In this document: one piece after another, positions 43,304 through 51,527 of the stretch | How the letters are laid out: each line of letters begins with the position of its first letter | Position numbering within the stretch: the first letter of the stretch is position 1 | NCBI RefSeq assembly: GCF_020630935.1 | Contig: NZ_JAHDIG010000001.1 | Coordinates: 1 to 64,000 of the forward strand | DNA from: Bernardetia sp. | Lineage (GTDB): Bacteria > Bacteroidota > Bacteroidia > Cytophagales > Bernardetiaceae | Direction of reading: 5' to 3' | Length of the DNA: 64,000 bases | The notes under the pieces: generated by a model | What the model saw: the letters and a program-made list of their open reading frames with translations, nothing else | Told to the model about the DNA's origin: nothing | Database searches by the model: none | Made by a program: the position numbers and the translations under genes

Positions 43304-46300
43304 ATGAAAAGCATTCAAAAATTATTTCTCTTACTGTTTCTATTATGTTGCTTTACTTCTCAAGTTTGTCTTGCACAATTTGAAATCAACGGAACGCCTT
43401 TTATTCAAAATTATGATAGAAAAACTTACAAAGATGGAAGTGTTATATGGACAGTTATACAAGACAAACAAGGAAAAATATATGCTGCTACACGAGATAA
43501 CTTATTACAATATGATGGTGTCAGTTGGAAAAAACTCAAAACGTCTACTGCTGGAGGAGTTAGGGATATAGTTCTTGATGAAAAAGGAAATTTATATATT
43601 GCTGATGATTCAGATGTAGGTTATATGAGTGCTGATAAAAATGGAAAACTCACTTACCATTCTCTTTCTACTCTTCTACCAAAAGAACACCAAGATTTAA
43701 CTTTTATTACTAGAGTAGATTATTTTGAAAACGAAGTTTACTTTGCTAGTGAAGACGTTTATTATAAGTTCAACCCTGCTGATAGTAGTTTTGTAGTAGA
43801 TAAACAAAAAGGAGAAAACAAACTAAATCTATTTCAATTCGAAAATCGTCTTCTTCTAAACAAGTCAGACAAAGGCTTATTTGAAAAAATAGATGGAGAA
43901 TGGATGAAAAAGTTAGACACAGGCTATTTGACTTCTGATAATATAAAAGGTTTCTTTCCACACAGAGAAAATCAATTACTTTTATTTGGAGCAGAAACTG
44001 GTGCATTCATATATGATGATGAAAAAGATAGCGTCTATCAATTTCAAACACCTGCTAACGACTGGATAGCAAAAAATTATTTATACACAGCTACTTATTT
44101 TAAAGACAAAGAGCAAAATTACTACTATGTTTTAGGTTCTTTTGATGATGGTATTTTGATAATAAATGTCAATGGAGAAGTAGTGCAGCACATCAATAAG
44201 AAAACAGGTTTGATTTCGAATGACATTGCTAAAGTATATGTAGATAGTCAGAATGCTATTTGGGCAGCCACTTATAAAGGGTTAGCCAAAATTTCTTTTG
44301 AGCTTCCCTTCACATTTTTTGACTTCAATCATAATGTTATTACTCGTGTCAATCAAACCTATAAAAATGAAGACAGTACAATTTATATTGCTGCCAACAA
44401 CGGTTTATTTTTTCTAAAAAACAACAATTTTGAATTGGTCAACGGTTTTCCTCATACTCAATGTTGGGAAATTGTGCCTGTTACCACTTCTAAGTTTGTA
44501 GTAGCAAGTGGAAACCGTGGCTTTTTCTATGTTGCAGATAAAAAAGTTATTCAAAATGTAAATGGTGATTGGGCTACTATGGCAATAGGTCGCTCAAAAA
44601 AAGATAGTTCTATTTTTTATAATGGAAAATATCAAGGTTTTGAAGTTTTGCGCTATCAACAAAGTCAGGATAGATTTGTACGTTTGGGCGAAGTAAAAGC
44701 AATGGAAGAAGTTATTACTCGTAAAGTCATTGAGGACACATTTGGCTTTGTTTGGACACAAAACCCAACAAAAGGTTTTTATCAAATTCATATCACAGAT
44801 TTTTCCAAAAAAAATATTGAAAATGCTAAAGTAATACTACAAACAAAAGGATTAGAAGAGATAGCAAATTGTAGAATGATAGAAGAGAATGGCAAAATTA
44901 TTTTTCAATCAGCAGGAAAAGAATACAACTTTAATTATGAAAAACAAATTTTTGAGCCTTATTCAAAAAGTGATTTTATTTTGACTCAAAATCTCTTCAT
45001 AGATTCTCAAAATAATCACTGGGATTTATCCAACAAAATTATTTATCCAAATGGCAATAAAAACAAATCTGACTCTACTACACTTTTAGCCATTGATGGA
45101 CAAATTCAAACTATTTTAGAAGACAAAATCAATCAAAAAGTAGTGTATTGGATAGCAACCAGTGAAGGACTTGCACTTTATCAGCCTCAATTAAGTTATG
45201 GTAAGCCTTCAGAATTTTCTACTTTCATTAGAGAGATAAAACTTTCAAATTCAGATAGTATTATTTTCTATGGAGAAGGAAATCCAAATGAAATATTGGA
45301 AAAAAATAGCAGTTTTAAGTATGAGAATAATTCATTTGTATTTAGCTATGCAGCTCCAGCTTATTATCTTGAAAAAGAAACCCTGTTTCGTTTTAGATTG
45401 AAAGGTTATGAAAATGAATGGTCGGAGTGGACAAACCAAACACAAAAAGAATATACTAATTTAGACAAAGGAGATTATGTTTTTGAAGTGCAAGCAAAAA
45501 ACTTTCTTAATCAAATTAGTACACCAGATTCATTCTCATTTTCCGTCAAACCTCCGTTTTATAAAACTGCTTTTGCTTACTTTGTCTATCTGCTTTTGGC
45601 AATTTTAATAGTTTATGGAATTGTGAGAGCCTATACATTGCGTTTGAAGCGTTCGAAGGAAAGATTAGAAGCTATCGTAAAAGAGCGTACACAAGAAGTC
45701 GTTCAAAAAAATACAGTGTTAGAAACTCAAAAAGAAGAAATTACTATTCAGTCAGAAAGTTTGAGACAGGTAAATGAGGAATTGAATATTACTGTAGAAA
45801 TGGTAAATCAACAAAAAAATGAACTGCAAGAGCAAAATAGAAATATAAATTCTAGTATTACATACGCCAAGCGCATACAAGAAGCTATTTTACCCTTTAA
45901 TAAAAGGATAGAAAATAGCTTGAACAAACAAGGCAAAAATGATTTTTTTGTATTGTACAAGCCTCGTGATGTAGTGAGTGGTGATTTTTACTTTTTTGAA
46001 GAAGTAGATAATAAAATTATATTCATTGTAGCTGACTGTACAGGACATGGCGTTCCAGGGGCTTTTATGTCTATGATAGGCACTCAGCTTCTAAATTCTA
46101 TTGTAAAGGTCAATAATGTAACAGACCCAGCACAAATTTTGGAAGAGCTTCATAACGGTATTTTCGAAGCCTTAAAACAAGATGATTCTAAAAATGTAGA
46201 TGGAATGGATGCTGTTGTGATTACTCTACATAGGCAAACAGACGATTCATTCTCGCACATAGAATATGCAGGAGCAATGAATCCTTTGTACTTTGTTCAA

Positions 46301-46648
46301 GAAGACAACAAAGAAGAGCTACAAGTTTTGAAAGCAGACAAACGCAGTATAGGAGGAGAACAAAAACGTAAAAAAATAGTTTTTACAAATCAAATGCTTT
46401 CTCTCTATGATGAGAATCAAAACTTTATCCCTACTACATTTTATTTATGTTCTGACGGACTTCAAGACCAATTTGGAGGACAAAAAGGTAGAAAATTAAT
46501 GTTGAAAGGGCTAAGAAATTTGCTTTTAGAAGCAAGTCAAAAACCTATGAGCAAACAAAAAGATTTCTTAGAAAATAAGTTTGAAGAATGGAAGGGCAGA
46601 GAAAGGCAAATTGATGATATTTTGGTATTTGGATTAAGAATAGGATAA
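43304..46648 (+). CDS. Propeller sensor with Y_Y_Y domain and SpoIIE/PP2C phosphatase output
   Basis: 1114 residues. A signal peptide (LLLFLLCCFTSQVCLAQ) is followed by a two-component-regulator-type beta-propeller (~30-640; blades such as GKIYAATRDNLLQYDG and NAIWAATYKGLAKI). The Y_Y_Y domain (~690-755, LRFRLKGYENEWSEWT) and one membrane helix (YFVYLLLAILIVYGIV, ~765) lead into a long coiled coil. The cytoplasmic SpoIIE-type phosphatase (~860-1110) has DVVSGDFYFFE, VADCTGHGVPGAFMS and DGMDAVVITL. It probably senses an outside ligand and dephosphorylates an anti-sigma antagonist; that target is not in the window. It is not a histidine kinase, although the sensor half is the hybrid type. Confidence 0.92.
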   Translation: MKSIQKLFLLLFLLCCFTSQVCLAQFEINGTPFIQNYDRKTYKDGSVIWTVIQDKQGKIYAATRDNLLQYDGVSWKKLKTSTAGGVRDIVLDEKGNLYIADDSDVGYMSADKNGKLTYHSLSTLLPKEHQDLTFITRVDYFENEVYFASEDVYYKFNPADSSFVVDKQKGENKLNLFQFENRLLLNKSDKGLFEKIDGEWMKKLDTGYLTSDNIKGFFPHRENQLLLFGAETGAFIYDDEKDSVYQFQTPANDWIAKNYLYTATYFKDKEQNYYYVLGSFDDGILIINVNGEVVQHINKKTGLISNDIAKVYVDSQNAIWAATYKGLAKISFELPFTFFDFNHNVITRVNQTYKNEDSTIYIAANNGLFFLKNNNFELVNGFPHTQCWEIVPVTTSKFVVASGNRGFFYVADKKVIQNVNGDWATMAIGRSKKDSSIFYNGKYQGFEVLRYQQSQDRFVRLGEVKAMEEVITRKVIEDTFGFVWTQNPTKGFYQIHITDFSKKNIENAKVILQTKGLEEIANCRMIEENGKIIFQSAGKEYNFNYEKQIFEPYSKSDFILTQNLFIDSQNNHWDLSNKIIYPNGNKNKSDSTTLLAIDGQIQTILEDKINQKVVYWIATSEGLALYQPQLSYGKPSEFSTFIREIKLSNSDSIIFYGEGNPNEILEKNSSFKYENNSFVFSYAAPAYYLEKETLFRFRLKGYENEWSEWTNQTQKEYTNLDKGDYVFEVQAKNFLNQISTPDSFSFSVKPPFYKTAFAYFVYLLLAILIVYGIVRAYTLRLKRSKERLEAIVKERTQEVVQKNTVLETQKEEITIQSESLRQVNEELNITVEMVNQQKNELQEQNRNINSSITYAKRIQEAILPFNKRIENSLNKQGKNDFFVLYKPRDVVSGDFYFFEEVDNKIIFIVADCTGHGVPGAFMSMIGTQLLNSIVKVNNVTDPAQILEELHNGIFEALKQDDSKNVDGMDAVVITLHRQTDDSFSHIEYAGAMNPLYFVQEDNKEELQVLKADKRSIGGEQKRKKIVFTNQMLSLYDENQNFIPTTFYLCSDGLQDQFGGQKGRKLMLKGLRNLLLEASQKPMSKQKDFLENKFEEWKGRERQIDDILVFGLRIG

Positions 46649-47086
46649 CTAACTATTTTTCTCATTGAAATTATTGGTATCTAAAAATTCTTTTGGAGTT
46701 TGAACAAGCAATGAAGAACTAGAAAAGTCTTGTGGATTTCTAGTTATGATAACAGAAATAATAGTATTGTTTTCTGCACTAAAATTCTGTAAAGCATCTT
46801 CAAAATCTTTGAAATTAGAATTTAAGGCATCATCAACATTTTTTCCTGTCATGTCTGTAACTTTTATAAAAGTTGTAATTTGTTTTAAAATAGTTTTTAC
46901 TCTCTCTTCATCAATTTTATAAGTGCGTTTGAGAATATACAAACTATTAACTAAAGAAAGAGGAGATATGAATAAGTTGATAGTTCCTTCTTCACCTAAT
47001 TTCAATATTTTTTGTGCATTTTCAAAGAAGTCTTCTCTTTTTCCTATAACATCAATAAGAATGTTAGTATCTATAAATATGTTCAT
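46649..47086 (-). CDS. PIN-domain ribonuclease toxin
   Basis: 145 residues. N-terminal IFIDTNILIDVIGKREDFF carries the first acidic residues of the PIN metal site; a later NSNFKDFEDALQNFSAENN and IITRNPQDF carry the others. It resembles VapC-type toxins that cleave RNA. The start overlaps the stop of the upstream antitoxin gene by 4 bp, and its stop abuts the end of the phosphatase gene on the other strand. Confidence 0.88.
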   Translation of the reverse strand: MNIFIDTNILIDVIGKREDFFENAQKILKLGEEGTINLFISPLSLVNSLYILKRTYKIDEERVKTILKQITTFIKVTDMTGKNVDDALNSNFKDFEDALQNFSAENNTIISVIITRNPQDFSSSSLLVQTPKEFLDTNNFNEKNS

Positions 47087-47418
47087 GATTTCTGTTGGTA
47101 ATTTTCTATGATAGAAGCATCTCTCAACTCCTTGTAATCAGGAAGATTATTATCTTGGATAATACCTGAAATTTCATCAACTATTGACTTTTTTGGTTGT
47201 TCAGTATTTTCATTTATTGATTCTATTGAGTTTTGAGAAGGTAGAGGGGTAAACTCTTTATTTGAGTTTTTAGATATATAACCTGATTCAAGTTGCTTTA
47301 TTTTATCTACTTGCTCTTCTTCTAATTTCTGTTTTACAGCTTCTTTGTATTCTTTAGGCAGATTTTGGACAAATTCTAAGACTTGTTCTAGCGTTAGACT
47401 TAATGTTATCGGTCTCAT
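47083..47418 (-). CDS. Putative antitoxin of the PIN toxin
   Basis: 111 residues. N-terminal TLSLTLEQVLEFVQNLPKEYKEAVKQKLEEEQ is a short helical segment of the kind found in Bacteroidota type II antitoxins, with an acidic, disordered middle and a C-terminal tail that could wrap the toxin. It has no recognisable ribbon-helix-helix or AbrB fold. The assignment rests on the 4-bp overlap with the PIN gene. Confidence 0.7.
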   Translation of the reverse strand: MRPITLSLTLEQVLEFVQNLPKEYKEAVKQKLEEEQVDKIKQLESGYISKNSNKEFTPLPSQNSIESINENTEQPKKSIVDEISGIIQDNNLPDYKELRDASIIENYQQKS

Positions 47419-47485
47419 AATAATTTAACTTTTAGATTTGTTTTTCTAAAATAACGATTTAAAAACAATTTAAGGTTCATAAAAA

Positions 47486-47509
47486 AGGGAAAAGACAAAT
47501 CTTCTCCCT
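47486..47509 (-). terminator. Terminator of the glutathione peroxidase gene
   Basis: On the minus strand AGGGAGAAGA and TCTTTTCCCT pair over a 4-nt loop, followed by TTTTTT. Confidence 0.7.
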
Positions 47510-47532
47510 AAAAGTTTCATTTTTATACCTTG

Positions 47533-48102
47533 TTATAATGTTTCTGCAATTTCCATCGGATTCATTCTTGAATTATAAAATTGAACTGTTTTTCCATCTT
47601 CACTCACTACATATTTACAAAAGTTCCAAGACGGTTCTTCACCTGCTTTTTCAGCCAACCATGTGTAAAGTGGCGCACGGTCGTCTCCAGTAACCGAAAT
47701 TTTAGAGAACATATCAAAATCGGCATTGAACTTTGTAGAACAAAACTCTTTAATTTCTTTGTTTGAACCTGGTTCTTGTCCTCCGAAGTTATTGGCAGGA
47801 AAACCCAAAACAGCCACTTTATCGCTATACTTCTCCTTTACATTTTGTAAATCTTCATACTGAGGAGTAAAACCACATTTTGAAGCTACATTGACAATCA
47901 TTAGCTTTTTGCCCTTGTATTTAGATAAATCGACATCGTTTCCATCAATATCTTTTACTTTAAATTCATAAACCGTTTCTGCTGAGGTGGGATTAGTAGT
48001 TGTCATATCCGATGCGTTTGATGTTTTAGGTGTATTATTGCAGCTTACTAAAAAAAAAATTAGAGAGCTTAAAACAAATAGATTAGAAAATAGAAGTTTC
48101 AT
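47533..48102 (-). CDS. Glutathione-peroxidase-family lipoprotein
   Basis: 189 residues. Lipoprotein signal peptide (LIFFLVSCNNTP). The GPx domain has KLMIVNVASKCGFTPQYEDLQ with the peroxidatic cysteine, then VLGFPANNFGGQEPGSNKEI and SWNFCKYVVSEDG with the conserved Trp and Asn of the active tetrad. It reduces peroxides, most likely with thioredoxin rather than glutathione, in the periplasm. It stands next to the sulfur-detoxification genes. Confidence 0.93.
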   Translation of the reverse strand: MKLLFSNLFVLSSLIFFLVSCNNTPKTSNASDMTTTNPTSAETVYEFKVKDIDGNDVDLSKYKGKKLMIVNVASKCGFTPQYEDLQNVKEKYSDKVAVLGFPANNFGGQEPGSNKEIKEFCSTKFNADFDMFSKISVTGDDRAPLYTWLAEKAGEEPSWNFCKYVVSEDGKTVQFYNSRMNPMEIAETL

Positions 48103-48209
48103 TTCTGCAAAAATTAAGTGGAATAAATTAATTTGGTTTAGCTGATAAACGTTGGAATAGATTTTAATGTTTATTTATCAATAATAAGATTTAGAAATTA
48201 TAACACAAA

Positions 48210-48240
48210 AAGACCATTTTTCGATAAGAAAAATGGTCTT
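48210..48240. terminator. Intrinsic terminator after the YeeE/YedE operon
   Basis: AAGACCATTTTTC pairs with GAAAAATGGTCTT over a 5-nt loop, 50 bp past the stop of the last gene on the minus strand. Confidence 0.75.
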
Positions 48241-48289
48241 ACTTATTGGTATCTCTATACTAAAATACCAACAACAGCATTTAGTAAAA

Positions 48290-48799
48290 TTAATGAGGCA
48301 ATCGCTCTCTTAAAAGTCCATACGTCCAAGTTCCTGCTATGGCACTAAGAAGTGTAATCGCCACAACTGTTGCTCCTGTTCCAATCTGAGCAAACAAAGG
48401 ACCAGGGCAAGCACCTGTCATAGCCCAACCTAAGCCAAAGATAAGTCCTCCAAAGATTTGACCTTTGTTGAAAACTTTATCTTTGAAAACAATTTTTTCA
48501 CCAGAAAGTGTTTTGATATTAAATTTCTTAATAATAAAAACAGAAGTCATTCCTACTAGAATAGCTGTTCCTATTACACCATACATGTGGAAAGACTCTA
48601 AACGGAACATCTCCTGTATTCTGAACCAAGAAATTATTTCAGCTTTTACGAACACAATACCAAAGGCGATTCCTACAAAAAGATATTTGAAGTTATGATA
48701 CCATTTCTCTTTAACTTCACTTTCATTAATACAAATAGAGTCTTTTCTACGATTGGTATCAGAAATAGATGCTTTGAAAGATACTGTTTGATTTTGCAT
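48290..48799 (-). CDS. YeeE/YedE-type transporter half (DUF6691)
   Basis: 169 residues with four to five membrane helices. The hallmark GLIFGLGWAMTGACPGPLFAQIGTG carries the family's central cysteine, which relays sulfur in the thiosulfate transporter YeeE. Paired with the next gene it forms the two halves of a full-length YeeE-like protein. The gap to the partner is 55 bp. It probably moves thiosulfate or a related sulfur anion across the inner membrane. Confidence 0.9.
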   Translation of the reverse strand: MQNQTVSFKASISDTNRRKDSICINESEVKEKWYHNFKYLFVGIAFGIVFVKAEIISWFRIQEMFRLESFHMYGVIGTAILVGMTSVFIIKKFNIKTLSGEKIVFKDKVFNKGQIFGGLIFGLGWAMTGACPGPLFAQIGTGATVVAITLLSAIAGTWTYGLLRERLPH

Positions 48800-48854
48800 A
48801 ATATTTTTTATTTTATCAGTCAGAACAACAATCAGACTGGATATATTTTTAATT

Positions 48855-49418
48855 TTATAGAGAAAGAATAAGTGGTAATATCAAATTTGCCATAATAAAA
48901 CCTCCTATCATAAAACAACACGTAGCTATAAGGGAGGGCAATTGAAGGTTAGATATTCCCATAATGGCGTGTCCACTCGTACAGCCTCCTGCATAGCGAG
49001 TACCAAATCCCACTAAAAAACCACCCACAACAATCAATAGAAATCCTTTGAGTGTAAAGAGACTATCCCAGTTTATAATATCTAAAGGAACGAGATTAGA
49101 ATAATTTGTAATTCCATAATTGGCTAAATCTTTTTGTAGGTCTGCCGAAACTTGAACATCATTTGGATTAGTCAAAAAGTTGGCTGCCAACACTCCACCC
49201 AAAAGGATTCCGACAACAAAAAATAAATTCCAAATTTCCTTTTTCCAATCATACTGAAAAAATGGAATTTTGGCAGGAATACACATAGCACAAACGTGTC
49301 TTAATGAAGAGCTAATTCCAAAAGATTTGTTACCAATAATAAGAAGTGTAGGCACTGTTAGTCCTACTAAAATACCTGCTACATACCACGACCACGGTTG
49401 GGTTATAAATTCTATCAT
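48855..49418 (-). CDS. YeeE/YedE-type transporter half
   Basis: 187 residues, membrane protein with helices including GFLLIVVGGFLVGFGTRYAGGCTSGHAIMGIS. The conserved cysteine in GGCTSGH is the counterpart of the GACPGP cysteine in the other half. An N-terminal MCIPAKI and a FLTNPND loop are typical of this subfamily, which in Bacteroidota usually sits next to persulfide dioxygenases. It is first of the pair and downstream of the HMA and MBL-rhodanese genes. Confidence 0.9.
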   Translation of the reverse strand: MIEFITQPWSWYVAGILVGLTVPTLLIIGNKSFGISSSLRHVCAMCIPAKIPFFQYDWKKEIWNLFFVVGILLGGVLAANFLTNPNDVQVSADLQKDLANYGITNYSNLVPLDIINWDSLFTLKGFLLIVVGGFLVGFGTRYAGGCTSGHAIMGISNLQLPSLIATCCFMIGGFIMANLILPLILSL

Positions 49419-49544
49419 GATTTGATTCTGTTTTCACTAAGTGTAGTCAATAGACTACTGGGGATAAAAATTTTATTTTTAATTTCTTCCTAATTTTTTA
49501 TTACAAAAGGTGGGCAATTTACTTTAGAAGCCTTGTTTACAGCC

Positions 49545-49817
49545 CTAATTTTCTTTACTCATTCTTCCGACAGCACAACTCACATAAGACTTTGCTTTAT
49601 GCATAAAATCATTTTCTCCTTTTTCTGGATAGCCCAATTTTGAGAGCAAATTCACAAAAGTAGCACGCTCGGCAGATGTTTTGGCTTGAATAGTAATTGT
49701 TTCTGTTTCTTTGTCTATTTCTACCTGCTCTACTTCTTGATTTTTGAGTAAGGCTGTTTTAATAGAATTCATACAGCCTCCACATTTTATATTTTCTACT
49801 TGTATTTGAATATTCAT
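49545..49817 (-). CDS. Heavy-metal-associated (HMA) domain protein
   Basis: 90 residues. Ferredoxin-like fold with the loop IKCGGCMNSIKTALLKN, a CxxC metal- or persulfide-binding pair, then VEQVEIDKETETITIQ. A C-terminal extension has one more cysteine (SYVSCAVG). In this operon a role in sulfur transfer or copper binding is possible. It lies between the MBL-rhodanese and YeeE/YedE genes on the same strand. Confidence 0.87.
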   Translation of the reverse strand: MNIQIQVENIKCGGCMNSIKTALLKNQEVEQVEIDKETETITIQAKTSAERATFVNLLSKLGYPEKGENDFMHKAKSYVSCAVGRMSKEN

Positions 49818-49832
49818 AGCTGTTTTTTATGA

Positions 49833-49863
49833 AACCTATAAGGTCTTGGAGACCTTATAGGTT
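49833..49863. repeat. Intergenic perfect inverted repeat (13-bp arms)
   Basis: AACCTATAAGGTC and GACCTTATAGGTT with a 5-nt loop, between the MBL-rhodanese and HMA genes. It has no T tract. A similar palindrome (CCCTAAGGG...) occurs at 59489. It may be a dispersed repeat that stabilises or partly terminates the transcript. Confidence 0.7.
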
Positions 49864-49874
49864 AGTTAGAGGTC

Positions 49875-51296
49875 TTATTTAGAAAGCGTCTTGCTTTGGC
49901 AGACAAAATTTGAAGTTGGAACGTCTGTATTTTTATCTATTTTAGAAAAACCTCCTTCAATTTCAGTGAAGTTTCTATATCCACGAGCTTGCAAAATACT
50001 AGCTGCAATCATAGAGCGATACCCACCTGCACAGTGCATAAAGAAATGCTCATCTGGATTGATGTCTCTTACCCAATCGTTGATAAAATCTAAAGGTTTG
50101 TTGTACGCTTCCTCTACATGCTGTGCTTCGTATTCGCTTTGCTTACGAACATCTACAACTTTGCTCTTTTCTTTATCAAAACGAGAAGCAAACTCCTCTG
50201 GAGAAATTCTATCTACTGTATCTACTTCTTTTCCTTCTGACTTCCAAGCTTCAAAACCTCCTTTGAGATACCCCAAGACGTTATCAAAACCAACACGACT
50301 AAGTCTGATAATTACTTCTTCTTCTCTGCCTTCATCTGCAACAAGCAAAATTGGCTGCTTTACATCACGAATCATTGCACCTACCCAAGGAGCAAATCCA
50401 CCATCAATTCCGATATTGATAGACTGAGGAACAAATCCTTTATGGAACTCATTCGGATTACGAGTGTCTAAAATTAACGCTCCACTTTCTTCAGCAGCTA
50501 CTTCAAATTCTTTTACACTCAAAGGCTGCTGACCTTTTTCCATGACATCATCAATGCTAGAGTAACCTTGTTTATTCATAGCGACATTCATTCCAAAATA
50601 AGCTGGAGGAGGTAAAAGTCCATCAGTAACTTCTTTGATAAACTCTTCTTCTGTCATATCTGCACGAAGGGCATAGTTTGTCTTTTTCTGCTCTCCAATA
50701 GTAGAAACAGTTTCTTTACTCATATTTTTACCACAAGCACTTCCTGCCCCGTGTGCAGGATAAACAATAACTTCATCTGGCAAAGTCATTATTTTGTCTC
50801 TCAAAGAGTGATATAACGTTGCTGCAAGTTGTTCTTGTGTCATACTAGCAGCTTTTTGAGCTAAATCTGGACGACCTACATCACCAATAAAAAGTGTATC
50901 GCCAGAGAAAATAGCGTGTTCTTTTCCATTTTCATCTAAAAGTAAGTAAGTAGTACTTTCCATTGTATGCCCTGGGGTATGAAGAGCTTTGATAGTAATT
51001 TTTCCTACCTTAAATTCTTGTCCGTCTTCTGCAATAATGGCTTCAAAACTAGGTTTTGCTGTTGCGCCATAAACGATAGGAGCATTTGCTTTTTTAGATA
51101 AATCTAAATGCCCAGAAACAAAATCGGCGTGAAAGTGTGTTTCGAAAACGTATTTTAATGTTACGTCATCTTTTTTAAGTCTTTCCAAATAGGGTTCTAC
51201 TTCACGCAGTGGGTCAATAATGGCAGCCTCACCTTCAGAAGTGATATAATATGCTCCTTGTGCTAGACAGCCTGTATATATTTGTTCGATGTTCAT
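49875..51296 (-). CDS. Persulfide dioxygenase-like MBL-fold protein with two rhodanese domains
   Basis: 473 residues. The metallo-beta-lactamase domain (~1-250) has the metal motif ETHFHADFVSGH, then LHTPGHTMEST and GDTLFIGDVGRPDL, matching ETHE1-type persulfide dioxygenases. The first rhodanese-like domain (~260-360, LILDTRNPNEF) has no cysteine in its active loop (reads LVADEGREE). The second (~370-460, KVVDVRKQSEYEA) has the active loop FMHCAGGYRS with cysteine. It would oxidise glutathione or low-molecular-weight persulfides to sulfite. It is the first gene of the sulfur operon and has a 20-bp box in its promoter. Confidence 0.94.
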   Translation of the reverse strand: MNIEQIYTGCLAQGAYYITSEGEAAIIDPLREVEPYLERLKKDDVTLKYVFETHFHADFVSGHLDLSKKANAPIVYGATAKPSFEAIIAEDGQEFKVGKITIKALHTPGHTMESTTYLLLDENGKEHAIFSGDTLFIGDVGRPDLAQKAASMTQEQLAATLYHSLRDKIMTLPDEVIVYPAHGAGSACGKNMSKETVSTIGEQKKTNYALRADMTEEEFIKEVTDGLLPPPAYFGMNVAMNKQGYSSIDDVMEKGQQPLSVKEFEVAAEESGALILDTRNPNEFHKGFVPQSINIGIDGGFAPWVGAMIRDVKQPILLVADEGREEEVIIRLSRVGFDNVLGYLKGGFEAWKSEGKEVDTVDRISPEEFASRFDKEKSKVVDVRKQSEYEAQHVEEAYNKPLDFINDWVRDINPDEHFFMHCAGGYRSMIAASILQARGYRNFTEIEGGFSKIDKNTDVPTSNFVCQSKTLSK

Positions 51297-51369
51297 AATG
51301 ATATGATATTTAAATTTGAAAAGTGTTGAAAAATTTCTTCTAGGAATCTTTTGTTCCTTTAAGATACTA

Positions 51370-51417
51370 CAAAATTAGTAGTTAGGTTGTTTGTGTACAG
51401 CTACTTTTGTTACAGAA
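51370..51417 (-). promoter_or_regulatory. Promoter with 20-bp operator upstream of the persulfide dioxygenase gene
   Basis: On the minus strand the 20-bp box TTCTGTAACAAAAGTAGCTG (51417-51398) is followed 20 bp later by TAATTTTG, a TAnnTTTG-like Bacteroidota -7 element. The same 20 bases with the same spacing occur before the TauE/SafE gene at 55210-55191. This placement fits an activator site for the local Crp/Fnr regulator. Confidence 0.7.
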
Positions 51418-51527
51418 CAATTTTTTTAAGGGAATTTTAGGTTTTTTGTGGGAATTAAAAAATTACATTTGTTTTTACCCTTTTTATAATTACATTTATA
51501 TTTCATAAAATATACGTTTTAAATAAT

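Noticed and set aside
49833-49863. Riboswitch or attenuator in the sulfur operon
   Set aside because: A simple 13-bp palindrome without alternative pairing or a T tract, and with a similar copy at another locus; better seen as a dispersed inverted repeat.
49891-50427. Antisense frame of 178 codons in the MBL-rhodanese gene
   Set aside because: Shadow of two recognisable domains on the other strand.
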